DNA of 64,000 bases from Mesostigma viride. Lineage: Eukaryota > Streptophyta > Mesostigmatophyceae > Mesostigmatales > Mesostigmataceae. The stretch covers positions 1,948,325 to 2,012,324 of the forward strand of contig RPFO01000213.1 of NCBI GenBank assembly GCA_009746045.1, given 5' to 3'. Below the pieces are notes generated by a model. The model worked only from the letters and a program-made list of their open reading frames with translations, ran no database searches and had not been told where the DNA came from. The first letter of the stretch is position 1. Each line of letters begins with the position of its first letter. The position numbers were made by a program, and so were the translations under genes. Positions 20,402 through 31,174 of the stretch are shown here, piece by piece.

Positions 20402-21992
20402 AACACTGTCATATATGGCTGTGTTTGTCGCACGCCGGTTGATGGAGGAGGTGCGTCGCCTTTGCCCTGACAGTTTGCCGCTGGTCTTCATTTTTGTTGT
20501 CTGTTGACTATATCACGGCCTTTTTTGACACGGTCCTCTGGGAGGCTCTTTGGGCCATCCTAGCTCTGGATCGGGTGCCACCAGCGTTTATTGCTGCCAT
20601 TCGTCGACTGTATGAGGGCTCACAACAGGCGGCAGTAGTGCGGACTGCGGAAGGCACCACCCCACCATTCCCCCTTCACCACGGGGTGTGGCAAGGTTGT
20701 GTCCTGTCCCCATACCTGTTCATCATTGTCGTGGATCACGTCATATGCGCCGGGCACGTGCGCGCTTTACTGCTCTTTCGAGCCAGGCTTGGACATGGCG
20801 CGAGCACGGCGGGGTTTAACCTGGCTACCGCCTGGCCGACCTGATTTATGCGGATGACACCACCCTCATCGATCGCGCGCCCCTTGTTTACATTCCCACT
20901 CTTGCAGGAAGTAGCCTAGAATGTATTATAGGCCATATGCCCGTTCTCAGGGATATGTGCTACATATTCTCCCAACGGAGTTATGTTACAATTCAATTCA
21001 ATTCAATCGCGCGCCCCGAGCACATTCAGACCTGGCTGGACTGTCTGGGCCCTGGAGGCGAGGGCGGTGGGCCGGGGTTGGAGATTAGTGTCAAAACTGA
21101 GGCGATGGTGATTGGAGCCTCCAGTACACCGCCGCTGCCGCGCCTGCTCGACGAGACGGAGGTCCCGTTCCGCGAACTGTTGGGGAGTTGGCTCCCTGAC
21201 ACCGCAGACGATGTGGACATCCGCATCGGCCTGGCCTGGGCCAGGCTCCGTTCGCTCAACACCTACTGGCGCTCGAAGGGCCTGGGCGAGCACCGCAAGC
21301 GCATGCTCTTCAAGGTCCTCGTCCTCACGGTGCTCATGTATGGCGCCGAGGCGTGGACAATCACACCCACATTGGCAGCTAAGCTCCACGGCACGGTTTA
21401 CATGATGCTCCAACAGGTCGATCCTGAACGTAGGGTTTTCCAAGCGCCCGTCATTAGAGTCTTTGTATCAGGGTATGCCTCGTATTTCGGACGAGATTAG
21501 GCAGCGTAGGATAGCATTTGTAGGACACCTTGCTCGCACCAGCCAGGTCGACACCGCCCTTGGTCTGGCAGGCCCCCAGCGGCTTGGCCAGCCAGGGCGG
21601 CATATTCTGACCTGGCCTGGCCCCAAGGGCATTCCCAAAAGGGTAGGGAAACATGTCACGAACTACATCCAGATGTTGCTGGACAACCTAGTGGTCCCAG
21701 CCCAGTTTGAACACCGCATCCACTCTCTCTCCCTTCTTTGGACTGCCATGCAGAACGATACGCGGTGGCAGAAGATTGTCAAGGCCCACACGCCAGCCCC
21801 TGTGGGCAGCCACCTCCCCCCAAGCGGAGGAGGCGTTTTGATGAGTAGTGTAGTTAGGCTTTTCTAGACTAGATAGCTTAGAGTTAGGTTAGTTCGATTA
21901 CGTGGCTCCTTCCACTCCACCCATCCATCAAGGAATATGTGCTACATGATCTCCCAACGGAGGCATGTTATAATTTAATTTAATTTAATTTA
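20402..21992 (+). pseudogene. LINE family C reverse transcriptase pseudogene with 3' UTR (C2)
   Basis: Decayed reverse transcriptase: DYITAFFDTVLWEAL, then GVWQGCVLSPYLF, then LADLIYADDTTLID in a shifted frame (nt ~20835-20880). This is followed by the C-terminal part (KTEAMVIGAS, ELLGSWL, VLTVLMYGAEAWT, RRIAFVGHLART). The 3' UTR has GAGGAGGCGTTTTGATGAGT, the CTCCCAACGGAG hairpin and a (TTTAA)4 tail. Frameshifts and a 123-bp nested insertion make it non-functional. The motifs are those of endonuclease/RT-type LINEs rather than the REL families A and B. Confidence 0.82.
20884..21006 (+). mobile_element. 123-bp LINE tail nested in LINE C, 11-bp TSD
   Basis: Flanked by TCGCGCGCCCC at 20873-20883 and 21007-21017. 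It ends with a variant of the LINE C terminus (TTCTCCCAACGGAGTTATG) and a (TTCAA)n tail, so it is a very short 5'-truncated copy of a sister family. Confidence 0.9.
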
Positions 21993-22180
21993 ACCAGCGC
22001 AGGCCAGAAATTGGGAGTATCCGGACCATGGTAGCTCGAGCCTGCCGTTATCTTGTCCGCGTTTTCGAGTCGTTCAGGATGATGAGTATGAATGGAGATG
22101 GAAATGTGTAGCCTTGTGCATTGAAATTATGGCTGGCTTACATGTAGAGCGACTAGATGACCTAGACGGTGGGGCCTTTT
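21993..22180 (-). mobile_element. PLE 3' region, minus strand
   Basis: CCAGCGCAGGCCAGAAAT to CTAGACGGTGGGGCC matches 37410-37605 with few differences. It is 5'-truncated and adjoins the TA tract into which LINE A (22199) inserted. Confidence 0.82.
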
Positions 22181-22198
22181 TAATATATATATCTGCAT

Positions 22199-24240
22199 AT
22201 CTGCTACGGCGACCCCACTCAACTCTCCTTCCTCATGGAGGATGGGACGTTCGCCGACATCGCTTCCCGCACGGGAACCCAGCAAGGTGACCCCCTCGGC
22301 CCCTTTTACCTGTCTGCCCCGCTGCACAAGGCTCTCCAAGGTGTCCACGCTGCGCACCCGGATGTCGTGCTCCTCGCCTATATGGACGATATCCATGCCC
22401 TTGGCCCGGCCGACGCTGTGGTTGCCGCCCTGGCTGCCCTTGAAGTGGCCATGGCGGCCATCAACCTTCGGCTCACCCTCCCCAAGTGTGCAGTCTTTTC
22501 GCCCCAGGGGGACTGCTCTGGCTTCCCCGCGGCTATCCCGGGGGCATTGGCGCGGGCGCGTGGTTTCTCGTGCCTAGGCGTCCCTGTGGGTGACCCTGAC
22601 TACGTCGAAGAGGAGCTCCGGGCCACCGTGGAACAGCGCACCCATGTCCTCGAGACTTGGGCGCGCCTCAAGGACCCCCAGACCAAAGGGCTCCTCCTGT
22701 GGTTTTGCGCCCACCCGCGGGTGGTTCACTGGCTCCGTGGCGCTCCCCCCCACTTGGTGCGGCTTGCCGCGGAAGGCCATGACGAGCGCATTCAGGCCGC
22801 CTTGCAGGTGCTCCTCCCCGGCCCTAGCCTGCCAGCTCACTCCATGCGCTTGGCCACCCTCCCCTGCCGCATGGGCGGGTGTGGGCTCACCCGCGCCGCC
22901 CGCCTCGCCCCCGCCGCCTTCCTTGGCTCTGTTGCTCAGGCCTGGGCGGAGATCCGCCGGTTGGTCCCCAGCGCCGTCAGCGCCATTCCCGACTTGGTCA
23001 CCCCATCCCCCTTCCCCTTTGTGCAGGCTGTGCAGGATTCTTACCTCGGGATCCAGCAGGCTTGCGACCTCGTCCGCCCCGCTCAGGCCGTCCACCGTCG
23101 CCTGCCCCGGGGCACGCCCGGCGTGTCTACTGTCGTCAGTCCTAGTGTCTTCCCTGCCTGCGTTCATGAAAAACAACAAAAGACCTACGCGGGTATACTA
23201 CACTGTGCCGACTGGATGGGTCTGCACGCGAGCTTGAACGATCAGGGGAAGGCTTGGCTTCACTCCGTTTCCCTTGAGGGGAGCGTGGGGTCCGCATTCC
23301 TGCGCGCCCTCCCCATGAGCCCTTTGTTCACGCTGGTTCCGGCCCTTTACGCCATCGCTCTCCGCCACCAGCTCTTTGCCCCGCAACCTCTCATCACGGC
23401 GGGTGCGTCCTGCGGCAGCTGCGGGCTTGCTCTGGATACTACTGGGACGCACTACATCGCGTGCATGGGTGGCCAGCAGAACCAGAACTGGTTCCTCTAT
23501 CTCCATACCGCTCTCCTCCGGGTGGTGTGTGCCATGGTTCGGTCGGTCTTTCCCCACTCCACCATCAAGTGCGAGGACGCGGATGGGGCCGCCCTCTACT
23601 CACCCAACCACCGCCCCGACATTACCGTGCTTGACTACGACGGGCAGGGTTGCCACCTGCTCATCGATGTCTCCGTGGCTCGGCCGCTTTCCGGTCGCCA
23701 CATCCTCCGGGCGGCTGTGGATGCCGGCGCTGCTGCCACTGTGGCTGAGCGCGACAAGTTTGCCTCCTACGGCAATGTGGGGCCCCACCGGGTCATCCCC
23801 TTTGTCCTTGAGGAGTTCGGGGCCATGGGCCCCAAGACAGCGGAGTTTTTCCACGAGTGCTGCCAGCGCCGTGAAGACCGCCTCGACCTCGAGGGTCAGA
23901 CCGCCCCGTGGTCGGCCCGCACGTGGTCCTCGTATTGGCGGCAGCGCCTGTCACTCGCCCTCACTCGCACCGTGGCTGATGTGTTATTCCGCCGCACCCG
24001 GGCCGACTTTGTCGCGACCCATGCGGTCTAGATCCCTTCCAGGCCTGCATGGTGGGCCGGCAGCGCTGTTGCTGCGTGTAGTTTTGTGATGTCTAGTTAG
24101 TTGTACCTTGTGCCGCTGGCGTGATCCTTGGATGTCTGTGTCAGATTACTATTAATTTCTTCAGGGTTATTCTCCCAGTTATCGGGTTTTTCCTTATGTT
24201 GCATGCCTATCTCACCTCCGTAATCTATCATTCTCAATGA
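22199..24240 (+). mobile_element. LINE A, 5'-truncated copy (A3), 14-bp TSD
   Basis: It is nearly identical to 8325-10364 of A1. It is flanked by ATATATATCTGCAT at 22185-22198 and 24241-24254. The breakpoint lies inside the reverse transcriptase, just before its GTQQGDPLG motif, so the copy is dead on arrival but young. Confidence 0.95.
22235..24031 (+). CDS. LINE A C-terminal polyprotein fragment, frame intact
   Basis: 598 codons open from an internal ATG. They hold the last RT motifs (GTQQGDPLGP, AYMDD), the CCHC knuckle (CGSCGLAL ... H ... C) and the restriction-like endonuclease (RPDITVLDYD, LLIDVSV, KFASYGN), ending FVATHAV. At about 22745-22751 it has seven C where A1 has six, so RT and endonuclease are in one frame here. 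This shows the family's true frame. As a 5'-truncated insert it is probably not expressed. Confidence 0.85.
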   Translation: MEDGTFADIASRTGTQQGDPLGPFYLSAPLHKALQGVHAAHPDVVLLAYMDDIHALGPADAVVAALAALEVAMAAINLRLTLPKCAVFSPQGDCSGFPAAIPGALARARGFSCLGVPVGDPDYVEEELRATVEQRTHVLETWARLKDPQTKGLLLWFCAHPRVVHWLRGAPPHLVRLAAEGHDERIQAALQVLLPGPSLPAHSMRLATLPCRMGGCGLTRAARLAPAAFLGSVAQAWAEIRRLVPSAVSAIPDLVTPSPFPFVQAVQDSYLGIQQACDLVRPAQAVHRRLPRGTPGVSTVVSPSVFPACVHEKQQKTYAGILHCADWMGLHASLNDQGKAWLHSVSLEGSVGSAFLRALPMSPLFTLVPALYAIALRHQLFAPQPLITAGASCGSCGLALDTTGTHYIACMGGQQNQNWFLYLHTALLRVVCAMVRSVFPHSTIKCEDADGAALYSPNHRPDITVLDYDGQGCHLLIDVSVARPLSGRHILRAAVDAGAAATVAERDKFASYGNVGPHRVIPFVLEEFGAMGPKTAEFFHECCQRREDRLDLEGQTAPWSARTWSSYWRQRLSLALTRTVADVLFRRTRADFVATHAV

Positions 24241-24254
24241 ATATATATCTGCAT

Positions 24255-25268
24255 TTCCTTGTTGTCTCAGGCAGTGCTACACAATTGTTTTGCAACTATG
24301 CCGTAGAGTAGAGATCGAAACTGTTGCAAATCATTTCAATGTTGCAAATCATTGTAAGACATGCTGGCATGCATGCCAACTTGCACGGCATGCATGCGTG
24401 CATGGCCAATCCACTTAATGCCACAAATTTCTTGGTGGATCTCGCTTGGGCTGCACCATGTAGAACAAATGGAATTATAAAGGCCATGATCGCTTCCCCA
24501 ACTTGGCAGTCCTGCTTATACTAACAAGCAACAGTTTTCCGTACTTAACATCGGGAAAACTGGTCTGATTTAATATGAACGCATCAAACGTTCCTTCAGC
24601 AGAGCGATGCATACATCGTCCAACGTGTATTTGCGCACGTTACCAGGCATCTGCAGCGTTATAGCGCCCCACACGAGACCTGTCTGACATCGAGTCCCCC
24701 CAGCTCATGCACGAACCAACATCCCTGCTGCTGGTCCCTCCAATTGGAGCGTAGAGAAACAACAGAAACTCAATCAAGAGTTGAACGGCACATGCACAGG
24801 AGAATGCACCGGTGCGAATGAAAATCTCGAATATATATCTAGCATTCACTGGACAACGATGTATGCAAACGCCCCTCTCAGCAGTGTCGCAAAAGGCATA
24901 ACAGGGGATCCCAGCGCCTGGTCTATTACCTACACCGGATGCACTGCTCAGTTGGCAGCCTAGGTTGCAGGACCTCGCAAACTCCAGCTATCACAGTGAA
25001 AGCTTCAACCTCAACAAAGGGAGCTATAAAAAATGGGATGTCCCACGTGCCATGGCTGCCACATGCAAGCCTCCTGCAAGCAGCACTCAAGCATTATTCG
25101 AGCTACTGTAGAGAGTTCTACCGAGTACTGGTTCGCCCACGGATGTACATAGAGGCTACCACAGACGAGTAATTACAATTCACAGTTTCATATTCACAAC
25201 TTGCTGGCCCCCACAGGCATACTGTACTGTGTCGTGCCATCAGGATGGACCAGGTCTGCCTGGCCGGT
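24255..25268. other. Spacer downstream of the MBL-like gene, no gene seen
   Basis: AT-rich, with short unconvincing ORFs. It probably includes the 3' UTR of the minus-strand gene at 25269-26027. Confidence 0.55.
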
Positions 25269-26027
25269 TCAGCCATGGGTGGCCGCGTGCTTCTTCAGGG
25301 TGTCCTCCGAGTTGTGCAGGGCAGCCAGCAGGCGCTCCGAGATGGGCAGGCCCTTGTTGGCATCCTTGAGCAGGTACCAGGTGTGGGCGCAGCACAGGTT
25401 CTGCGCGTCCGCCCACTTGTTCGCAATCTCTTCCACCCACTGGCGGAACTCGTACGCGGCACCCGCGCGGGCGGACAGCGCCTTGTACAGCATGGGGTGG
25501 ATGCTGACCTTGTCGAGGAGCTGGACGTAGTTGAACGTGTCGTCCACGTGGATGGTCTTGCTCGCCTTGTGGTAGGCCATCACGCTGCCCGTGTGGACGG
25601 ATGGGTCGGGCGAGATGAAGTCCACGCCCCGGCTCACGGAGAACTCGAAGTCGTTCTCGAACATTTTGTGCAGCGCCTCGCTCTCTGTCCTTTCCTGCTC
25701 CCACGGGAGATCAGGGAAGGTCGAGATGTGGCGGCTCGTGCCATACAGCTTGGCGCTTGGGAAATCCTCATGCATTTTCTTCACGTGAACTGTGTGGAAG
25801 GGATGCAGGTTCAAAATTGCCTTGACGCTTTTCCCTCCGCTGGTCTTGGCCATCACTTGCTTCTTCACATCGTTTGGAAGCTCGTACGAGTCAAGCAGGA
25901 CGTAGTCCCCCGAGGACAATTTTACCAGCGAGGACTGGGTCCCCATGTCCAACATCTTCAACATAACTCGGTAGTGACCTCTTATGTTCCAGAAGAGGTC
26001 TGGGGCAACTACCACTAGCGACGACAT
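25269..26027 (-). CDS. Putative MBL-fold-like hydrolase, DUF4336-like
   Basis: Single uninterrupted frame of 252 codons. The start at 26027 is chosen because GCCACCATG matches a eukaryotic start context; an upstream TTG at 26039 is less likely. The N-terminus (VVVAPDLFWNIRGHYRVM, LVKLSSGDYVLLDSYEL), a central LHPFHTVHVKKMHEDFPSA, and HTGSVMAYHKASKTIHVDD resemble the beta-strand and histidine layout of metallo-beta-lactamase-like proteins of the DUF4336 kind. The classic HxHxDH motif is not present, so catalysis is uncertain. No signal peptide or membrane segment is seen. It is divergent from DCTPP1, with about 1.2 kb between the starts. That the gene is real is well supported by codon-like GC content and length; the fold is inference. 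Confidence 0.75.
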   Translation of the reverse strand: MSSLVVVAPDLFWNIRGHYRVMLKMLDMGTQSSLVKLSSGDYVLLDSYELPNDVKKQVMAKTSGGKSVKAILNLHPFHTVHVKKMHEDFPSAKLYGTSRHISTFPDLPWEQERTESEALHKMFENDFEFSVSRGVDFISPDPSVHTGSVMAYHKASKTIHVDDTFNYVQLLDKVSIHPMLYKALSARAGAAYEFRQWVEEIANKWADAQNLCCAHTWYLLKDANKGLPISERLLAALHNSEDTLKKHAATHG

Positions 26028-27212
26028 GGTGGCAAACAAAGGTGAGCAAGCGGGGAACGCAAAAACGGTAGGTAATCCCTGGTCAAGCAGGCAAATTCTC
26101 TGGTGGCCCCACCTGCAGTGTCGCTGCGCGGGGGGCTTAGAGCAGAAATGGGCCTAGGAATTCGACAACCGAGGCAATTCAGCATCGGGCATCCGGGCAT
26201 CGCATCAGTCCACGGTAGTGACGGTATTTGTGTCTGTGACAGCACTGCGACTGGCGCTGCCCTTGTCGGATTGACACGAGGGCACAGAATCATGGAGAGG
26301 AAGTCCTGACAACAGCTAGAGGGTGGCGGGCGTCATACCTCTTATGTATTCAGTACAGTATAATGATATACGAAGGCAAAATGAAAAAAGTTAAAACGTT
26401 AGCCGCCGACAATCTGGAGCGTCCGATGAACGGATCCGTTGGCATGCGTGGGACGACGTATGTACCACCTAGCAGGGACGGCCTCCGTCGTTGGTCCGAC
26501 TTTTCCAAGGTTGCGAGTTGCGACATGGTTGCGAACCGACGAATCGACAGGCGAATCGGAGTGAAATCCGTATGCCTCTCGTTGGATCCCACGTGGCATA
26601 CCCACATGGCCCCGTCTTGGCAAAGGCTGGTGGCAAACTGGCAAAGCCCAGGCCTGGAGCCCTGGACTCGCTCCGGAGTCTGGTCTGTCTGGAGCTGTCT
26701 GGATGCAACAATACAGTACCTTGAATTCCCGCCAATTTCCCCGCAGATCGGTCCCTTGCCACAAGTTGCCCGCTTGACAACTACCATGCCCCCACCCGCA
26801 GAGCGTACTAAAAAGCCTTTCCCCGCAGCAAGTCTTCCAACGCGCGAAATCGAGCTCCCGCTGTATAGATAGCTGTAAGTTTTATTAATTAATATCGCCG
26901 TTTACCGTCGTAGAAGCGGCACTGCAAGCAACAGGTTGCGTCAATGTTTGTGCCATGGCCGGGAAACAAATAACGCATTGAACAAACGAACTGTCATGTT
27001 GCGAAGCCCTTCACCTCACATGTCGGATGAGCATCGCCTGGTGTCTCTTTAGGCTTGGTGCATGCCACCCAACCGGCGGGTTGATACGCGTGCTCATCAC
27101 AAACGACGGTGATGTTGATGCACTGGGGGCTCCCACATTGTCTGCTTCGTAACCGCGCTGTTGGTGGCCGTCCGTCAACGTAGCATTCAGGAGTCCCGCA
27201 CATTCAAGTTTG
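26028..27212. other. Divergent intergenic region between MBL-like gene and DCTPP1
   Basis: Holds both promoters by position. Overlapping open frames on both strands at 26350-26872 show no motif and are not called. No clear TATA box was identified. Confidence 0.5.
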
Positions 27213-27429
27213 ATGGATCAACCTGGCAGCTCGTCCGCTTCAGAACCCGACGTTCGCCCGCACATTGTGACTCTGCGAGAGTTACAGGATCGTATGGCCG
27301 AGTTTGCAAAGCTCCGAGACTGGGACCAATTCCATACCCCGAGAAACCTGCTTCTTGCGTTAGTGGGCGAGGTGGGAGAATTGTCGGAGATCTTTCAATG
27401 GCGTGGAGAGGTCTCCCGAGGCTTGAATG
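27213..27429 (+). CDS. DCTPP1: dCTP pyrophosphatase, exon 1 of 5
   Basis: MazG-like all-alpha NTP pyrophosphatase that hydrolyses dCTP and modified dCTPs to the monophosphate, cleaning the nucleotide pool. Exon 1 encodes residues 1-72: TLRELQDRMAEFAKLRDWDQ, FHTPRNLLLALVGEVGELSE and IFQWRGEVSRGLN, the family's helix 1 and the first half of the metal site (E-x2-E in EVGELSE). The start is ATG 27213. The exon ends TTGAATG before gtcagt, phase 1. Joining with exons 2-5 gives a 130-residue protein, a normal length for the family. The splice joins preserve the frame and the conserved order throughout, which supports the model strongly. Confidence 0.9.
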
Positions 27430-28354
27430 GTCAGTCCCTCACGCATGTGCTTAGCGCAGTCACGGCAATTGAGCTGACTCGTTGACACGACTTCTGTCCA
27501 TTTTGCATGTGCTGAAACCATGTTCGCTATCACTGATTTACTGCAAGGTGTACCTCTGGCTTTAGTTTCAGCAAACCAGGGCTTGTGATCTAATTATGAA
27601 ATTGGCATGCCTCCGTTGGGAGGCCGTGTCGTATTCTTACTACGTAAGCTGACAGCGACAGTTTCCTGTATTGCCAAGGGGTGCTTGGGTGGAAACAATT
27701 TCATTTGCTGGATAGCCTGTAGATCGTTGGCAGACTGTCTCGTGGTGATTTGTCGTGATGATGGTTCAGCAAGCAAGCCCGCTGGCCACTGCAAAGAGGC
27801 GTCATTTTTTATGCTAACATTTGGCTGAAGTCTTATAACTACAAATTCACTCCCTGTTTGATGCTTTTGCTGCCTCCCTGGAGATGTTTACATTTCCTGG
27901 TCTTGTATGAGAATTTTATAGTCAGCATATACCGTGCTACTGTCAATTTCCGTTCCGGCTGGGCGTCATCATACAAAATCAAAGTGCACTCCCCCTTTCA
28001 ACTCGACCCTTTCATGAGTTTCTTCGATCCTTCCCCGCTGATGCTCTAGGCGTAGAGATGGTCTTGATGATACTTTGTCTTGCGGATACAGGACTTGACA
28101 GCGGCAGCACGATTTTGTGTGGTTTTGTGAAAATGTGAAAATGTAAATGTCACGACGTGCCATGTAGACGCCGCACAAGTGCACACATGCACGCGTGATG
28201 TATACAGTTTTTTTACTATCTCGACCACCGTGGCCGTGACGGCGGCCGGTGCCACGCGGGTGGCGCCGCCTGCCCCCAATCTCTCCGCTTGATGGTCTAG
28301 CACTAACAATAGCACGGTCTGTGGTCCACCACCCATGGCGGATATCACCTGCAG

Positions 28355-28401
28355 ATTGGTCGGACAAGGACAAGACACACCTCGGGGAGGAGCTGTCGGA
28401 T
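28355..28401 (+). CDS. DCTPP1: dCTP pyrophosphatase, exon 2 of 5
   Basis: Preceded by cacctgcag and followed by gtgagt. It encodes DWSDKDKTHLGEELSD, supplying the second half of the metal-binding motif (E-E-x2-D) that coordinates magnesium with the EVGEL motif of exon 1. The 925-bp intron 1 has no other recognisable content. Confidence 0.9.
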
Positions 28402-29579
28402 GTGAGTGGTGATGGCACTGAAGTGAATGATGATGACACTGTAGTGGGGGTTGAGTGCGGGAGGCGGGGGTTACCCGCGGGGTGGCCTCATTATATTAGT
28501 GGGCCAAACTTGTGGGCGTGAGGTAATTGGGGGATGTGAGCCGCAACTGGGGCATGCTAGCAGGGCATTCGGAGGATGGGCTATTGTCGCACCATGCTTG
28601 GGGTTGGAGCTACCAATGAAGTGCCAAAGTGGGTGAATTATTGGGGCGAGGCTTCTGGGACGTACGGCTGTGCTTCTTTCTTACGGCTAGCTCGTGCATC
28701 CCAGGTTTTTCCTTCCTAGCTCCTCATGTCCCCAGCCGATCTCCACCGTGGTAGACTACACCTAGGACTGGTGTTACTTCCCCCACCCCCAGTTCTTCAG
28801 AGTATTGCTGCTGTGTCCCCCAAGTCTTCTGGGCCCCAATCGGCATGGCTGATGCATTGTGTTGTTAGCATCATTTTCACGGCTCTTTATTTGAAAGCAC
28901 CAAGTAAATGGCCTAGCCCTGAGCTGCAGTTGGTGCACAGAATTACAAAGCCGGCACGGGAGGGTACCATCAAGTAGTTGCACTCTTCCCAGACTGAGAA
29001 AACGTTTAGCGATGATGTACAACAGGGTGCATGGAAGGGTGCCACTGCTAGTTTAATATCGGGACATGAGAGAATAAACTGTGGCGACGAGCTAGCTGCC
29101 AGACTGCGAAAAGCCGTCTAGTTTTTTTATGGCCAAACGTGGTCCTGCTCTTCCAACCCGCATTGCCACCAAGTTTTCAGAAAGCGTGCCTGACTGTTCC
29201 CCACACTGAATAGTTTACTTCTCATGGGATATCATCAAGCAAGCTTGCACCCTATGCTGAAGATATGCAAGATGACGGTGCCATTATAAATCAGGGTGCT
29301 GCGGTTGGGAGGGGTATTGCAGGGTGCCCGGGTGTGGCCTAATATTATGCTACTTGCTCCTTTTTGTCTACCAACACCCTGGCTTGTGTGGAGAGTACTG
29401 CATCGTCCTAGAGGTTGCTTGGCCAAATGCCTCAGGGGTAGCTTCATGTGTTTCAGGGATGCACGCCTTGTGTTTATGCTATATGACCGTGCCTGCCTGC
29501 CCGCGCAGCTCCACGCACTGTAATGCCGCCTGGCATGCCCTCACCCGTGCCCCCACATCCTGCCACCTGGCGACCACAG

Positions 29580-29638
29580 GTGCTCCTCTACCTTGTGCGG
29601 CTGGCAGACGTCTGCGGGGTCGACCTGGACACAGCCGT
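29580..29638 (+). CDS. DCTPP1: dCTP pyrophosphatase, exon 3 of 5
   Basis: Acceptor gaccacag, donor gtgagt. It encodes VLLYLVRLADVCGVDLDTAV, the long helix that packs against the active site and closely matches plant and animal DCTPP1. Confidence 0.9.
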
Positions 29639-29654
29639 GTGAGTGCCTCTCATG

Positions 29655-29790
29655 TTTGTTATTCAAGGGAGTATCATGGATATTAATGTTTCTTTTTTGT
29701 CATTCAAGGGAGGATCACCGGTATTTATGTTTCTATTTGTTATTCAAGGGAGGATCACGGATATTTATGTTTCTATTGCTCACGTGTTCT
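29655..29790. repeat. Three ~46-bp tandem repeats in DCTPP1 intron 3
   Basis: TTATTCAAGGGAG(G/T)ATCA followed by a GGTATTTATGTTTCT-type segment recurs three times. It lies just downstream of the exon 3 donor. Confidence 0.75.
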
Positions 29791-31016
29791 CGTTTCAAGT
29801 GCAGAAGCACCGCTCAGCATTTCTTTATTGCTTCTCCACGGCTTGATGCGAAACATGTATCCCGCGTGTGGCTGTCTCATGCATCCCAGTTCCCACGGCA
29901 GCAACCATGAATGACACATTAAATAATTAATAAATTAGTCTCGTGTCGCCGTTGGGGGACCACGGAGCACTGAATGACACCTCACCGGGCCCTTGTACAG
30001 TGGTGCTCGCGAGTCGCTCCTCCTGGCCACCGCACACCACAGGCTAAGTAGCCCTAGTGATGCAATGCTGAACCCATCAAAGCTGCGGTCACTGTGCAAC
30101 AGCTACGGTCAATGTGGAACAGCGACGGTCACTGTGCAACAGCTACGGTCCCAATACAGCAGCTATAGCCGCTGTGTTGCATGGCCTGTTGACATCAGTG
30201 ACCTGGCCATCTGTGCTGAGACATGGAGGTGCCGAGCGCTGAGAGGAATGTCGTTGCCCCGCGCCTTACGCCACCCTTCAGAAGTTGGGGTAACGTGCGC
30301 AGCCAGAGGGCCAACCTTTGAATCGGTCACTGTCCATTTGGTCACTGTATCACTCTCATTTAAATGAGAGTGGTACAGTGACGGACTTGTCACTATGAAA
30401 CACTAGTATAAATGACTATAAATCACTGTACATAATAATAGATCACTTTAGTTGCCTGTCCCCTGTTCCTGGACTGTTGCACGTTGGTGAGGTAATAAGT
30501 CCCGTTCCTCATCAGAAACGCTGACCCATGCAGCGTGGAGGGATTCCCCATGACCACATTATGGCTAATGCTTGTGTGCCTGGTGCCATGACTGCCATCT
30601 GCTCATCTCAACTCATCCACCTGCCAAGCCTTGTCATCGTCAGTGTGGCATCCACATGTAGTCTGCTGCACTCGGCACTGGCCCGGGCGTGTTGCTATAT
30701 CCAGCCTGTTGCTATAGTGCACAGTGATTTGCCGTCAACATGCTGATTGCTGCACTGTGGCGTTTTTGCGGGAAAGCCTCGACCCATGCTGGTAATCCTT
30801 TTGTGGCGGGCAATCCCTGGGTTTGCATAAGCTGCTGGACCACGGATGGATGGTCACTAGATTAACATGAGACGCGGCATGACCTGCTGAAGCTTATAGC
30901 AGGCTGTCGATCCTAATGGCTGCCAAGGCTGATGATGCGATCGTTCGTTTGCGTGACTGTGCTGGTTTTCTGCTTCTTACCGCTGCTCTTGGTTGATCGG
31001 CCGCTGTGCTCCGCAG

Positions 31017-31067
31017 CATGCGCAAGCTGCAGAAGAATGCAGAGAAATATCCTGTTCATCTCAGCAG
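31017..31067 (+). CDS. DCTPP1: dCTP pyrophosphatase, exon 4 of 5
   Basis: Acceptor gctccgcag, donor gtaata. It encodes MRKLQKNAEKYPVHLS, the family's conserved K.N..KYPV segment. Intron 3 is 1.38 kb and includes ~21-bp degenerate repeats at about 30075-30170. Confidence 0.88.
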
Positions 31068-31155
31068 GTAATACCGCAGCCCGCACAAGACAGCGTCACT
31101 GGCTCATATTAAACAAGCCATCGCGAAAGTAACCGTTGGTATAGTGTGTTTCTAG

Positions 31156-31174
31156 GGTACGAGGAAGGTGCTGA
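31156..31174 (+). CDS. DCTPP1: dCTP pyrophosphatase, exon 5 of 5
   Basis: After an 88-bp intron (acceptor gtttctag) the frame reads R-V-R-G-R-C and stops at TGA. Relatives usually have a slightly longer basic tail here, so the exact 3' end is the least certain part of the model. Confidence 0.6.

Noticed and set aside
26350-26872. Overlapping plus and minus ORFs of 121-169 codons between the two host genes
   Set aside because: Neither shows a motif; they overlap each other in opposite directions and lie in the divergent promoter region.
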